Assembly (NCBI RefSeq): GCF_000375545.1 | Contig: NZ_AQXF01000005.1 | Location: 199,288-263,287, forward strand | Source: Kordiimonas gwangyangensis DSM 19435 = JCM 12864 | Lineage (GTDB): Bacteria > Pseudomonadota > Alphaproteobacteria > Sphingomonadales > Kordiimonadaceae | Reading direction: 5' to 3' | Length of the DNA: 64,000 nt | Shown: one piece after another, positions 18,511 through 28,330 of the stretch | Position numbering within the stretch: position 1 is the stretch's first letter | How the letters are laid out: each line of letters starts with the position of its first letter | The notes under the pieces: model-generated | The model's input: the letters and a program-made list of their open reading frames with translations, nothing else | Told to the model about the DNA's origin: nothing | Database searches by the model: none | Program-made: the position numbers and the translations under genes

Positions 18511-19230
18511 ATGCCCAAGTTTTTGTTCTCTAGTTCGAAGTTCAGGTCCACTTGCGCTCTCGCGGCGCTTGCAATCGGTGCAGTTGCGCCAACCATTTCA
18601 ACAGGCGCATCAGCGCAGGAGAGCACGAGCCCGTTCTCATTCTCCGCGAATGCGGCGATCGTAACGGAATACCGCTTCCGCGGCCTTTCGCTCTCCAACC
18701 ACGACCCTGCCATTCAGGGTGGCTTCGACGTGAGCCATGAAAGCGGATTTTACATCGGCACATGGGGCTCCTCAATTGAAAGTTACGCCGGCTCGGAATT
18801 CGAGATGGATATCTACGGCGGCTACGCGACCGAGATCGAAGGCCTTACCTTCGATGTCGGCCTCCTAGCCTACACCTACCCCGGTTCTAAAGGGACCTAC
18901 TACCTTGAGCTCTACAGCTCGATCGGGGGGACTGCAGGCATCGTCGACTGGACACTGGGCGCAGCCTATGTGTGGGACCAGGACAATGTCGGCGGCACAG
19001 ACAATATTTACGCATATGTGGATGCAAGCGTTCCTCTGGGAGATACCCCTTTCTCCCTCTCCGGTCACTTGGCGTATGAGGACGGCGCATTCGGTAATGA
19101 CAAATGGGATTGGAACGCAGGAGTTGCCTATGCCTTTGAACAATTCTCTCTCTCAGTAAGCTACGTGGACACCAACGTTTCTGGCATCGGCAAGGGGGCG
19201 ATCGTCGGCATGCTGTCAGCAAGCTTCTAG
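18511..19230 (+). CDS. TorF-family putative outer-membrane porin
   Basis: A 239-residue exported protein matching the TorF (gcw_chp) family. A signal peptide ends at about residue 36 (GASAQ). The mature part begins with the family mark FSANAAIVTEYRFRGLSLSN and alternates polar and apolar residues as in a beta barrel, ending in Phe (MLSASF), the usual outer-membrane C-terminus. A GGAGG ribosome site precedes ATG 18511. It is followed at once by a non-coding hairpin array, which may be its 3' untranslated region. The substrate is unknown. Confidence 0.87.
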   Translation: MPKFLFSSSKFRSTCALAALAIGAVAPTISTGASAQESTSPFSFSANAAIVTEYRFRGLSLSNHDPAIQGGFDVSHESGFYIGTWGSSIESYAGSEFEMDIYGGYATEIEGLTFDVGLLAYTYPGSKGTYYLELYSSIGGTAGIVDWTLGAAYVWDQDNVGGTDNIYAYVDASVPLGDTPFSLSGHLAYEDGAFGNDKWDWNAGVAYAFEQFSLSVSYVDTNVSGIGKGAIVGMLSASF

Positions 19231-19241
19231 GAGAGAGGACT

Positions 19242-20890
<1,649 letters not shown>

Positions 20891-20911
20891 GTAGACCTGG
20901 AGATAAGCACG

Positions 20912-21748
20912 ATGGAGCCGAGCACCCTCGCCACCGTGCTTATCCTTACCTCAGCCGCGCTGCATGCGGTCTGGAATGCCATGGTCAAACGCTCGCCCGA
21001 TAAAATGGCGGCCATGGTTTTCATTTCCGGCTGGGGCGGGCTTTTGTACCTACCCCTCATCCCGCTCGCACCACTCCCGGATGCCAGCATGATGGCCTTT
21101 ATCGCAGCGTCCACCGCCATTCACCTAATCTATCAGCTATCTCTAACGCGCGCACTGGATGTAGGAGAACTGACCTTTGTCTACCCTATCGCCCGCGGGT
21201 TGGGGCCGCTCCTTGTCGCCGTCTTTAGTCTCTTTTTCCTGCCCGGCGATTTTGACCCCCTTGAGTTCGTGGCCGTTCTCGTCCTTGTCTCGGGCATCTT
21301 CCTGACCACCAGGAACAAAACCGGCAACCGAGCGGGCCTTGGCGCTGCCATCCTCACGGGGTGCATGATTGCATCCTACACCTTGATCGATGGCACGGCG
21401 GTGAAGGCAGCCGAAAACCCGCTCACCTATGTCATATGGTCGGGCATTGCCTTTGCGCCCATCCTGATGACCTACACCTCACTCAGGCACGGGCGGCGCT
21501 ATCTTTGGCAGTGTCTCGGTGCGTGGCGCCATGGCTTGCCCGCGTCACTGATGGCCAATACCGGATATGCCATCGCGCTCTATGCGCTCAGCGTAGGCAC
21601 CATTGGCGAGATCGCTGCGCTCCGGGAAACCAGCATTCTCTTCGCCACTCTCATTGGCGCACTGTGGCTCAAGGAAAAAGTAACGTCGCTGAAAGTGCTT
21701 GCTGTCAGCCTGATAGCCCTTGGGGCAGTTGGTTTGAAACTTATCTAA
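20912..21748 (+). CDS. DMT-superfamily (EamA-like) permease
   Basis: A 278-residue inner-membrane protein with about ten hydrophobic helices in two repeats (EamA domains), likely exporting or importing a small metabolite. LTFVYPIARGLGPLLVA near residue 88 and LRETSILFATLIGALWLKEK near 232 are the equivalent end segments of the two halves. The substrate is unknown. It follows the aminotransferase by 21 bases and may be co-transcribed. Confidence 0.85.
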   Translation: MEPSTLATVLILTSAALHAVWNAMVKRSPDKMAAMVFISGWGGLLYLPLIPLAPLPDASMMAFIAASTAIHLIYQLSLTRALDVGELTFVYPIARGLGPLLVAVFSLFFLPGDFDPLEFVAVLVLVSGIFLTTRNKTGNRAGLGAAILTGCMIASYTLIDGTAVKAAENPLTYVIWSGIAFAPILMTYTSLRHGRRYLWQCLGAWRHGLPASLMANTGYAIALYALSVGTIGEIAALRETSILFATLIGALWLKEKVTSLKVLAVSLIALGAVGLKLI

Positions 21749-21755
21749 CCTCCTC

Positions 21756-21801
21756 TTGACAAACCAATACACAGTCATTATTTCGGTATTTAGCGAAATA
21801 A
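21756..21801 (+). promoter_or_regulatory. sdpR promoter with overlapping operator-like inverted repeat
   Basis: A consensus -35, TTGACA at 21756-21761, is followed 17 bases later by TATTTC (21779-21784) as -10. TTATTTCG at 21778-21785 and CGAAATAA at 21794-21801 form a perfect inverted repeat with an 8-base spacer that covers the -10. This is the expected layout for self-repression by the ArsR-type regulator that starts at 21819. Confidence 0.6.
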
Positions 21802-21818
21802 CAAAATAGGGTCCAGAA

Positions 21819-22109
21819 ATGGCAGACGTATTCCATGCGCTCTCATCGCCCGTAAGGCGGCAGATCCTCAAATTGCTAAAAACCCGAGACATGACAGCGG
21901 GAGAGATTGGAGACCGGATTCCGGTCTCCAAATCTACCCTTTCGGGCCACTTCAATGTGCTGAAAGCCGCCGACCTTGTAGTCACCTCGCGGGACGGCAC
22001 CACCATTACCTATAGCCTGAACACAAGCGTGGTTGAGGATGTGTTGACCCTTATGGTTGGCCTTCTCGGCACACAAGAAGAGGAGACCCGCGATGCAGAT
22101 CAAGCTTAA
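21819..22109 (+). CDS. sdpR: ArsR-family autorepressor, SdpR-like
   Basis: A 96-residue winged-helix repressor. The start VFHALSSPVRRQILKLLK and the recognition helix region SKSTLSGHFNVLKAADLV match the SdpR branch, which lacks the metal-binding cysteines of ArsR. In Bacillus SdpR represses itself and sdpI. Here the downstream gene is an sdpI homologue whose start lies 17 bases inside this gene, and an inverted repeat overlaps the promoter, so the same arrangement is likely. Confidence 0.83.
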   Translation: MADVFHALSSPVRRQILKLLKTRDMTAGEIGDRIPVSKSTLSGHFNVLKAADLVVTSRDGTTITYSLNTSVVEDVLTLMVGLLGTQEEETRDADQA

Positions 22110-22752
22110 AGCCGCCAGCATTATGACCGCAGCGACAATGGGCGCGGCGGTGCTTGCCTGTCTTGCGCTCGACCCGGCGACGGAAGTACCCGTGCACTGG
22201 AACATTCATGGCGAGGTAGACGGCACTGCGACACCCCTTGGAGCCCTATTGCCGCTGGCAGGTCTACAATTGCTCATGTTGGCCGTTTTCGCCTGCCTCC
22301 GGTTTATCGAACCGCGTAAGGCTAATCTTGAAAAATCGGGCAAGGCGATCAGTGCGACCGCCACCGCGATTATCGGTTTCATGGGCCTGCTTGAAGCCGC
22401 GCTTATTGCGCAGGCTTTCGGATACGATGTCATGAGCAGCAATGCCATTCTGATCGCAACCGGGCTGTTGCTGGCCGTTGTAGGCAACTATCTGCCCAAG
22501 TTGCGCTCCGGCTTCTTCATGGGCATCCGCACACCTTGGACGCTGTCCAGCGAACAGGTATGGCACAAGACCCACCGCTTGGGGAGCCGCCTCTTCGTGC
22601 TGGGCGGTCTCGCAATTGCAATACTATCACTGGTTTTGACTTCCGTCATGGCACTGACACTGATGATGGGCATTATCACCATCATGGTCTTGGTGCCGGT
22701 AACATACTCTTGGTGGTTATGGCGCGCCGAGAAGATCAATAAATCGATATAG
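22093..22752 (+). CDS. sdpI: SdpI-family immunity-type membrane protein
   Basis: A 219-residue inner-membrane protein with about six helices. The N-terminal part is DUF1648-like (VPVHWNIHGEVDGTATPLGA near residue 36) and the second half has the SdpI mark FMGIRTPWTLSSEQVWHKTH near residue 141. In Bacillus subtilis SdpI protects against the SdpC toxin and holds SdpR at the membrane. No sdpABC toxin gene is nearby, so its role here is unknown. ATG 22093 is used because it is the start that gives the conserved N-terminus and overlaps sdpR. Confidence 0.85.
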   Translation: MQIKLKAASIMTAATMGAAVLACLALDPATEVPVHWNIHGEVDGTATPLGALLPLAGLQLLMLAVFACLRFIEPRKANLEKSGKAISATATAIIGFMGLLEAALIAQAFGYDVMSSNAILIATGLLLAVVGNYLPKLRSGFFMGIRTPWTLSSEQVWHKTHRLGSRLFVLGGLAIAILSLVLTSVMALTLMMGIITIMVLVPVTYSWWLWRAEKINKSI

Positions 22753-22760
22753 TCGATTTA

Positions 22761-22808
22761 TTGATTAGAACTAATCAATTGGCGTCACCGAGAGCGGAAC
22801 CTTATATT
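22761..22808 (+). promoter_or_regulatory. Palindrome and candidate promoter of dps
   Basis: TTGATTAG (22761-22768), AA, CTAATCAA (22771-22778) is a perfect 18-base palindrome in the gap between sdpI and dps. A possible promoter follows directly: TTGGCG at 22779-22784 and TATATT at 22803-22808, spacing 18. The placement just upstream of the -35 fits an activator; the regulator (OxyR-, Fur- or Irr-like) is not identified by the sequence. Confidence 0.5.
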
Positions 22809-22838
22809 GGTTTCAACACGTCAAAGGAGGACATAATC

Positions 22839-23300
22839 ATGGCTACGAAATTTACAGCTGATGCCCAGAATAAAATTGCTGAAGCGCTGAAGCCAGTGCT
22901 GGCTGAAAGCGTGCAACTCTATGTACTGACCCAGAATGTGCACTGGAACGTGACAGGCCCTATGTTCCAGGCGGTTCACTCCCTGACCGAAGCGCAATAT
23001 CTGGAGCTTGCTCCAGCAATTGACGAAATCGCAGAGCGTATCCGCACACTGCGCCACAAAGCACCAGCGAGCCTGAAAGCCTTCGCGAGCCTTGGCAGCA
23101 TTGCAGACGGTGATGAGAATGCATCTGCCGAAGACATGGTACAGTCGCTTGTTGATGCTCATGCGAAAATTGCGGAGCGCATTCGCCCGATCATCGCAAC
23201 AGCCGCAGACGCGAGCGATGATGTGACCGCAGGCCTCCTCACCGACCGCCTGACGGTGCACGAGAAAGCTCAGTGGATGCTGCGTGCCATGCTCGGCTAA
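22839..23300 (+). CDS. dps: Dps-family ferritin-like DNA-protection protein
   Basis: A 153-residue ferritin-like protein that forms a 12-subunit shell, oxidises Fe(II) with peroxide and protects DNA. The ferroxidase-site region LYVLTQNVHWNVTGPMFQAV (residues about 26-45), followed by the acidic helix LAPAIDEIAERIRTLRHKAP, is diagnostic. An AAAGGAGG ribosome site lies 8 bases before ATG 22839. The N-terminal tail has only a few lysines, so DNA binding may be weak. Confidence 0.92.
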   Translation: MATKFTADAQNKIAEALKPVLAESVQLYVLTQNVHWNVTGPMFQAVHSLTEAQYLELAPAIDEIAERIRTLRHKAPASLKAFASLGSIADGDENASAEDMVQSLVDAHAKIAERIRPIIATAADASDDVTAGLLTDRLTVHEKAQWMLRAMLG

Positions 23301-23309
23301 ACAAAGCCT

Positions 23310-24584
23310 CTACAGGCGGTCCTTGAGCCAATAGTAGAATATAGCGCTTGAGACCGCCTGCGTACCCAGCCACCGCCCGATTGGCAGCCGCCGTTTGGGC
23401 ACCCCGGCGAAAAGCTCAAACCGGCCCATGTGACCGGTGATTGCCTCACCCAAAATCTCACCCATCAGGTTGCCCATGTTCACGCCGTGGCCGGTATAGC
23501 CAAAGCTGTACCAGACATTGTCGCCAACGCGCCCAACAAGCGGCACTTCACCAAGCGACACTCCAAGCTTGCCGCCCCATTCGTGTGTGACCTTCACATC
23601 CTCAAGCTCCGGCCATATGGCAAGCAGACGAGGCATCAGCTTGTCGCGAATTGACTTCGGTTTACGACCAGAGAAGTTTACCCGCCCCCCGAAAAGCACG
23701 CGGCCATCGGCTGACATGCGGAAGTAGTCACATACCTTCTTCGTATCGCAGATCGCATAGCGGTTAGGGTTCAGCCTGTTCAACTGATCGTCAGGTAACG
23801 GCTCCGTCGCGATCAGGAAACTGCCCGCAGGGAAAGCAAGTCCGCCCAGCTTCATCGGATACAGGGCATGATGCGCATTGGCGGCAAGCACCACATGATT
23901 CGCCTTTACCCGCCCCTTGTCGGTATGCACGGTCGCGACCGTACCCTCTTCAATTCTGGTAACAGGGCTATACTCAAAGACACGCACACCTTTCCTGAGA
24001 CATGCTTCATATAGGCCGAGACACAGCTTGAGTGGGTGCAAATGGCCATCGGACAGGCTAAGTAGCCCGCCTTGATATTTGTCACTGCCCATGGTGTCAG
24101 CAAGCTCTCGTGCGCCCATCATGTGGAAGCCCCGGTCCGGGAAGGTTGTCTCCATCTCATTATAGCTGTGATAGAGCATGGCAAGCTGCCGCGGCGTTGG
24201 CGCCACCTCCAGCCAGCCGGGCGTCAAGTCGCAGTCGATATCATATTCGTCAATACGGCGGCGAATGAGGTCATGCCCGGCCCAAGTCAGATCCTGCACA
24301 TCCTTTGCACGCGATGCGCCCCAATGTTTGGCGACACGGTCCTGCCCCACAAAACCACGGATAAGCTGACCACCGTTCCTGCCTGATGCGCCCCAGCCAA
24401 CACGCGCCGCTTCAAGTAGCACCACCTGCCGCCCCGCCTCCGCGAGCGTAAGCGCCGCCGAAAGCCCAGTGAAGCCGCCACCGATCACACAAATGTCAGC
24501 ATCTTCAATGGCTTCAAGGGAAGGTGCTACCTCCCCCAATGATGCTGACGCGGCATACCAACTGTCCGGATAGTTTTTTACCAT
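23310..24584 (-). CDS. FAD-dependent amine oxidoreductase (DAO family, PuuB/OrdL-like)
   Basis: A 424-residue flavoprotein of the D-amino-acid oxidase fold, closest in pattern to gamma-glutamylputrescine oxidase-type enzymes. The dinucleotide-binding motif is ICVIGGGFTGLSAALTLAEA near residue 29. GWGASGRNGGQLIRGFVGQD near residue 66 and GYTGHGVNMGNLMGEIL near residue 364 are characteristic of this group. No putrescine genes are adjacent, so the amine substrate is unknown. ATG 24584 is chosen for its AGGAG site 5 bases upstream. It is divergent from feoA. Confidence 0.85.
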   Translation of the reverse strand: MVKNYPDSWYAASASLGEVAPSLEAIEDADICVIGGGFTGLSAALTLAEAGRQVVLLEAARVGWGASGRNGGQLIRGFVGQDRVAKHWGASRAKDVQDLTWAGHDLIRRRIDEYDIDCDLTPGWLEVAPTPRQLAMLYHSYNEMETTFPDRGFHMMGARELADTMGSDKYQGGLLSLSDGHLHPLKLCLGLYEACLRKGVRVFEYSPVTRIEEGTVATVHTDKGRVKANHVVLAANAHHALYPMKLGGLAFPAGSFLIATEPLPDDQLNRLNPNRYAICDTKKVCDYFRMSADGRVLFGGRVNFSGRKPKSIRDKLMPRLLAIWPELEDVKVTHEWGGKLGVSLGEVPLVGRVGDNVWYSFGYTGHGVNMGNLMGEILGEAITGHMGRFELFAGVPKRRLPIGRWLGTQAVSSAIFYYWLKDRL

Positions 24585-24689
24585 GGTGGCTCCTCTCCCT
24601 CGCGTCACTTTATCGCGCCCCTTGGCAGGCTGGAAGCCCTTCCTTCTGGCTTGCCCCCCAAATCCTTCCATGCTATGACCCAATCAAGA

Positions 24690-24706
24690 TTGAGAACCAT
24701 TCTCAA
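24690..24706. promoter_or_regulatory. Candidate Fur box before feoAB
   Basis: TTGAGAA (24690-24696), CCA, TTCTCAA (24700-24706) is a perfect inverted repeat and resembles the core of known Fur sites (TGAGAA-N3-TTCTCA). It lies 41 bases before the feoA start. Iron-dependent repression of feoAB is well known and fits this site. Confidence 0.65.
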
Positions 24707-24746
24707 GTAATTCCATAAGTGACAGCGTAAAACGAGCGAGCCGAGC

Positions 24747-25028
24747 ATGAATGTGACAACCCCAATGGAAAAAACGCTATTGGAAAGCCTTGGGGCCATG
24801 CGTCCCGGTACACGGGGTCGGATTGTACATTTTGAGGCGGACACGGCGGACGGCTCCCAGGCTGATCTCGCGGACCGCCTGCGTGAAATAGGCTTCGCGG
24901 AAAACCTTGAAGTTGAGGTGCTGCACCAAAGCCCTTTCGGGCGTGACCCCATTGCGGTCCGTGTTGGCAAGATGACCATTGCCCTACGCCGCAAGGAAGC
25001 CAACATCGTCAAGGTTCAACTGGTATGA
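24747..25028 (+). CDS. feoA: Ferrous iron transport protein A
   Basis: A 93-residue cytoplasmic SH3-like protein that helps FeoB. It shows LGAMRPGTRGRIVHFEA near residue 15, LADRLREIGFAENLEVEVL near 40 and a closing strand VRVGKMTIALRRKEANIVKV. Its stop overlaps the feoB start (ATGA), so the two are translationally coupled. A Fur-type box lies upstream. Confidence 0.93.
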   Translation: MNVTTPMEKTLLESLGAMRPGTRGRIVHFEADTADGSQADLADRLREIGFAENLEVEVLHQSPFGRDPIAVRVGKMTIALRRKEANIVKVQLV

Positions 25029-26866
25029 GCAACTCAACGCTGGTCGCTGTCGTCGGCAACCCGAACTGCGGTAAGTCGGCCCTTTTCAACGCGCTTACAG
25101 GCCTTCGTCAGAAAGTCGCCAACTATCCGGGCGCCACTGTTGAACGCCGGGCGGGACCAATGCTTGGCAACGACGAGATCGAGTTGATCGACCTGCCCGG
25201 CACCTATAGCCTCACACCGCGTAGCCCTGACGAAGCCGTGACCCGCGACGTCATCCGTGGTGAATACCACGCGGAAGGCAAGCCGCAGGCGCTTCTCTGC
25301 GTGGTGGACGCCACCAACCTTGAACAACACCTGCGTTTTATCATCGAGCTGCGTTCATCGGGCGTGCCCATGGTGCTTGCCCTCAACATGACAGACCTTG
25401 CCGCACGTGAGGAAATCCGCATTGACGCTGCCAAGCTCGCGCAAAAACTTGGCGTACCGGTTATTGAAACCGTCGCTGTGCGCAAAAAGGGCCTGACGGA
25501 TCTCAAAGCTGCCCTTGATGACGTGCTTGCAAACCCGGAACAATCGCGCATCGACTTTGGCACAAGCGTGAAGGACCATCAGCGCGCTGCCCGCAAGATC
25601 GCTGCGGACGTTACATTGAGCGAGGGCATTGGACACAAAACCACGCGCGTGCTGGACGGCATCCTTCTGAACCGCATTGCCGGCCCCATCATTCTATTTG
25701 GTATCCTCTTTTTCATGTTCCAGGCGGTATTCTCTTGGGCTGAAGCGCCGATGGGCTGGATTGAGGATGGCATTGCCTACCTGCAGACGGGCCTTGAGGG
25801 CCAACTTTCGGAAGGCTGGCTGCTGAGCTTCTTCAATGACGGCATTATCGCTGGCGTTGGCGCCGTCGTCGTGTTCCTGCCGCAGATCCTGATCCTGTTC
25901 GCCTTCATTCTTGTGCTCGAAAGCTCGGGCTATATGGCACGCGCAGCCTTCCTCATGGACCGCCTGATGGCGTCTGTCGGCCTCAATGGCCGCGCGTTCA
26001 TCCCGCTTCTCTCGTCCTTCGCCTGCGCAATCCCCGGCATCATGGCGGCGCGCACCATCTCAGACCCGAAGGACCGGCTAACCACCATCCTGATTGCGCC
26101 CCTCATGACCTGCTCGGCGCGCCTGCCTGTTTATGCGGTTATCATCGCGGCGTTCATCCCTAACATGCCTGTCTGGGGCGGTATCGGGCTGCAAGGCCTT
26201 GTGATGTTCATCCTTTATCTCGCGGGTATCGTATTTGCGCTCATTGTGGCCGCCGTCATGAAACGCACGATCACCAAGGGCGAAACGCAGGTCTTCATGC
26301 TGGAGCTGCCGAAATACCAGCCGCCGCACTGGCGCTATGTGCTTGTGGGCCTTTATGAACGCGCGCGTATTTTCCTGCGCCGCGCTGGCACCATGATCAT
26401 GTCCGCCACGGTTATCCTGTGGATACTGTCAACTTATCCGAACCCGCCCGTCGGCGCGACGGAGCCGGATATCACCTACAGCTTTGTCGGCATCATTGGT
26501 GGCTGGCTTGAGGTGATCTTTGCGCCCATCGGCTTCAACTGGGAAATCTCGGCAGCGCTTGTGCCCGGCATGGCCGCGCGTGAAGTGGCAGTCGCCTCCC
26601 TTGGCACCATCTATTCTCTTTCCGGCAACGAAGACATGATCGCGGAAGGGCTTGTGCACACGCTCAATAACGCGTGGAGCCTGCCGACAGCCTTCTCCTT
26701 CCTTGCGTGGTTTGTGTTCGCGCCGCAGTGCCTTTCTACCATTGCGGTCGCCAAACGTGAAACCGGCGGCTGGAAATGGGCGTCCTTCATGGTTGGCTAC
26801 CTGTTCGTGCTAGCGTACCTTGCATCGTTTGTGACCTATCACCTCTCAAGCGCGATCCTCAGCTAA
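25025..26866 (+). CDS. feoB: Ferrous iron transport protein B
   Basis: Fe(II) permease of the inner membrane. The 613-residue protein has an N-terminal G-domain with G1 GNPNCGKSALFN (residue 11), G3 DLPGTY near 58 and G4 NMTD near 121, then a GDI-like spacer. The membrane part has two Gate motifs, around SSGYMARAAFLMDR near 300 and AARE near 517. It is shorter than E. coli FeoB (773) mainly at the C-terminus, which is common in other bacteria. No feoC follows. Confidence 0.97.
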   Translation: MSNSTLVAVVGNPNCGKSALFNALTGLRQKVANYPGATVERRAGPMLGNDEIELIDLPGTYSLTPRSPDEAVTRDVIRGEYHAEGKPQALLCVVDATNLEQHLRFIIELRSSGVPMVLALNMTDLAAREEIRIDAAKLAQKLGVPVIETVAVRKKGLTDLKAALDDVLANPEQSRIDFGTSVKDHQRAARKIAADVTLSEGIGHKTTRVLDGILLNRIAGPIILFGILFFMFQAVFSWAEAPMGWIEDGIAYLQTGLEGQLSEGWLLSFFNDGIIAGVGAVVVFLPQILILFAFILVLESSGYMARAAFLMDRLMASVGLNGRAFIPLLSSFACAIPGIMAARTISDPKDRLTTILIAPLMTCSARLPVYAVIIAAFIPNMPVWGGIGLQGLVMFILYLAGIVFALIVAAVMKRTITKGETQVFMLELPKYQPPHWRYVLVGLYERARIFLRRAGTMIMSATVILWILSTYPNPPVGATEPDITYSFVGIIGGWLEVIFAPIGFNWEISAALVPGMAAREVAVASLGTIYSLSGNEDMIAEGLVHTLNNAWSLPTAFSFLAWFVFAPQCLSTIAVAKRETGGWKWASFMVGYLFVLAYLASFVTYHLSSAILS

Positions 26867-26990
26867 GCTTAAGTCCCGCACGGTTCCATACGGGCCTTGC
26901 GGGCGCTCCCATAATGCGCTAGCCAAAATAGATCAAAAAATAGCTGGGTGGCACCATCCGGCATAAAGTCAGATCTAGGGAGCATAACCA

Positions 26991-28187
26991 GTGAAAGCTT
27001 TATTAGCAGCCGTATCGTTGCTTGCCCTCACCGCCTGTTCGGCTGAGGAAACTCGCGACGTGGCAGGTGACGCCAAGCGCATCGCCAGCGAGACCATCAT
27101 TGTCGACACTCATATTGATGTGCCTTACCGCCTTGGCCATGCATGGGAAGATGTATCCGGCCCCACCGCGAAAGGCGAGTTTGACTACCCGCGCGCTGTT
27201 GCAGGCGGCCTGAACGTTGCCTTTATGTCCATCTACACACCGTCACGCTACGACGGAACGGAAAAGGCAAAGACCCACGCTGAGGAAATGATCGCGATCG
27301 TCGAGAAGATCGAAGCGGACGCACCGACCAAGTTCCGCATCGCGCGCACGGTCGCTGACGCCGAAAAAGCTTTCAAGGACGGTGTTGTTGCCCTGCCGCT
27401 CGGTATGGAAAATGGCTCACCCATCATGGGCGACCTTACCAACCTTGACTATTTCTTCGAGCGCGGCATTCGCTACATTACGCTTGCGCACGCCAAGTCG
27501 AACGATATCGCAGATTCGTCCTACGACCCGAACCACCAGTGGAACGGCCTCTCGGACTTCGGCAAGCAGGTTGTGACCCGCATGAACGAGCTCGGCATCA
27601 TCGTGGATGTGAGCCATATCTCGGACGATACTTTCTGGCAGGTGATGGAATTGACGGCGGTACCGCCGGTTGCGACCCACTCCTCCGCACGGCATTTCAC
27701 GCCGGGCTTTGAGCGCAATATGTCCGACGAGATGATCCAGGCGCTGGCCAAAAAAGGCGGCGTGATCATGATCAACTACGGTTCTTCCTTCCTGACCGAA
27801 GCCGCGAACAAATATGGCCCGACCATGGATGAAGCCTACGCCAAACACATCGCGGACAATGGCCTTGAAGACACGTCTGAACTGAAGGACCAGTTCGAGA
27901 AAGACTACCGCGTCACGAACCCCTACCCCTACGCCACACTTGATGACGTGCTTGACCATATCGACCATGTGGTGAAGATCGCAGGCATCGACTATGTGGG
28001 CATCGGTTCCGACTTTGACGGCGTAGGCGATAGCCTGCCTGAAGGCCTCAAGGATGTGTCGAGCTACACGACACTGGTCGAAGGTCTCCTGAACCGTGGC
28101 TACAAGGAAGAGGACGTTAAAAAGATTCTCTCCGGCAACTTCATGCGTGTATGGCGCACGACCGAAGAATACGCCGCAGCGCACTAA
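26991..28187 (+). CDS. Membrane dipeptidase, peptidase M19 (lipoprotein)
   Basis: A 398-residue zinc dipeptidase of the renal dipeptidase family, anchored as a lipoprotein. The signal ends with lipobox LTAC (Cys16). Metal ligands are visible in VDTHIDVPYR near residue 38, GMENGSPI near 140 (bridging Glu), DVSHISDDTFW near 204 and THSSARHF near 227. YVGIGSDFDGVGDSLPEGL near 337 closes the active site. It probably trims dipeptides or D-amino-acid peptides in the periplasm. The start is GTG at 26991 with a CTAGGGA site upstream. Confidence 0.92.
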   Translation: MKALLAAVSLLALTACSAEETRDVAGDAKRIASETIIVDTHIDVPYRLGHAWEDVSGPTAKGEFDYPRAVAGGLNVAFMSIYTPSRYDGTEKAKTHAEEMIAIVEKIEADAPTKFRIARTVADAEKAFKDGVVALPLGMENGSPIMGDLTNLDYFFERGIRYITLAHAKSNDIADSSYDPNHQWNGLSDFGKQVVTRMNELGIIVDVSHISDDTFWQVMELTAVPPVATHSSARHFTPGFERNMSDEMIQALAKKGGVIMINYGSSFLTEAANKYGPTMDEAYAKHIADNGLEDTSELKDQFEKDYRVTNPYPYATLDDVLDHIDHVVKIAGIDYVGIGSDFDGVGDSLPEGLKDVSSYTTLVEGLLNRGYKEEDVKKILSGNFMRVWRTTEEYAAAH

Positions 28188-28199
28188 AAGAACGCAGGA

Positions 28200-28226
28200 A
28201 AGGCCGCCTATATTCTGGGCGGCCTT
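28200..28226 (+). terminator. Intrinsic-type terminator after the M19 dipeptidase
   Basis: AAGGCCGCC (28200-28208) pairs with GGCGGCCTT (28218-28226) over a 9-base loop, starting 13 bases after the stop. The T-run after it is weak (CCGCTTTCT). Confidence 0.6.
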
Positions 28227-28330
28227 CCGCTTTCTGACGCTCATGCGTCTAACAACCTGACTGTCTTGTTGCTGGACCGGGACAAAAATCTTGATAAAGT
28301 TCAGCGTCAAATTTCATGAGGGGGAAAACC

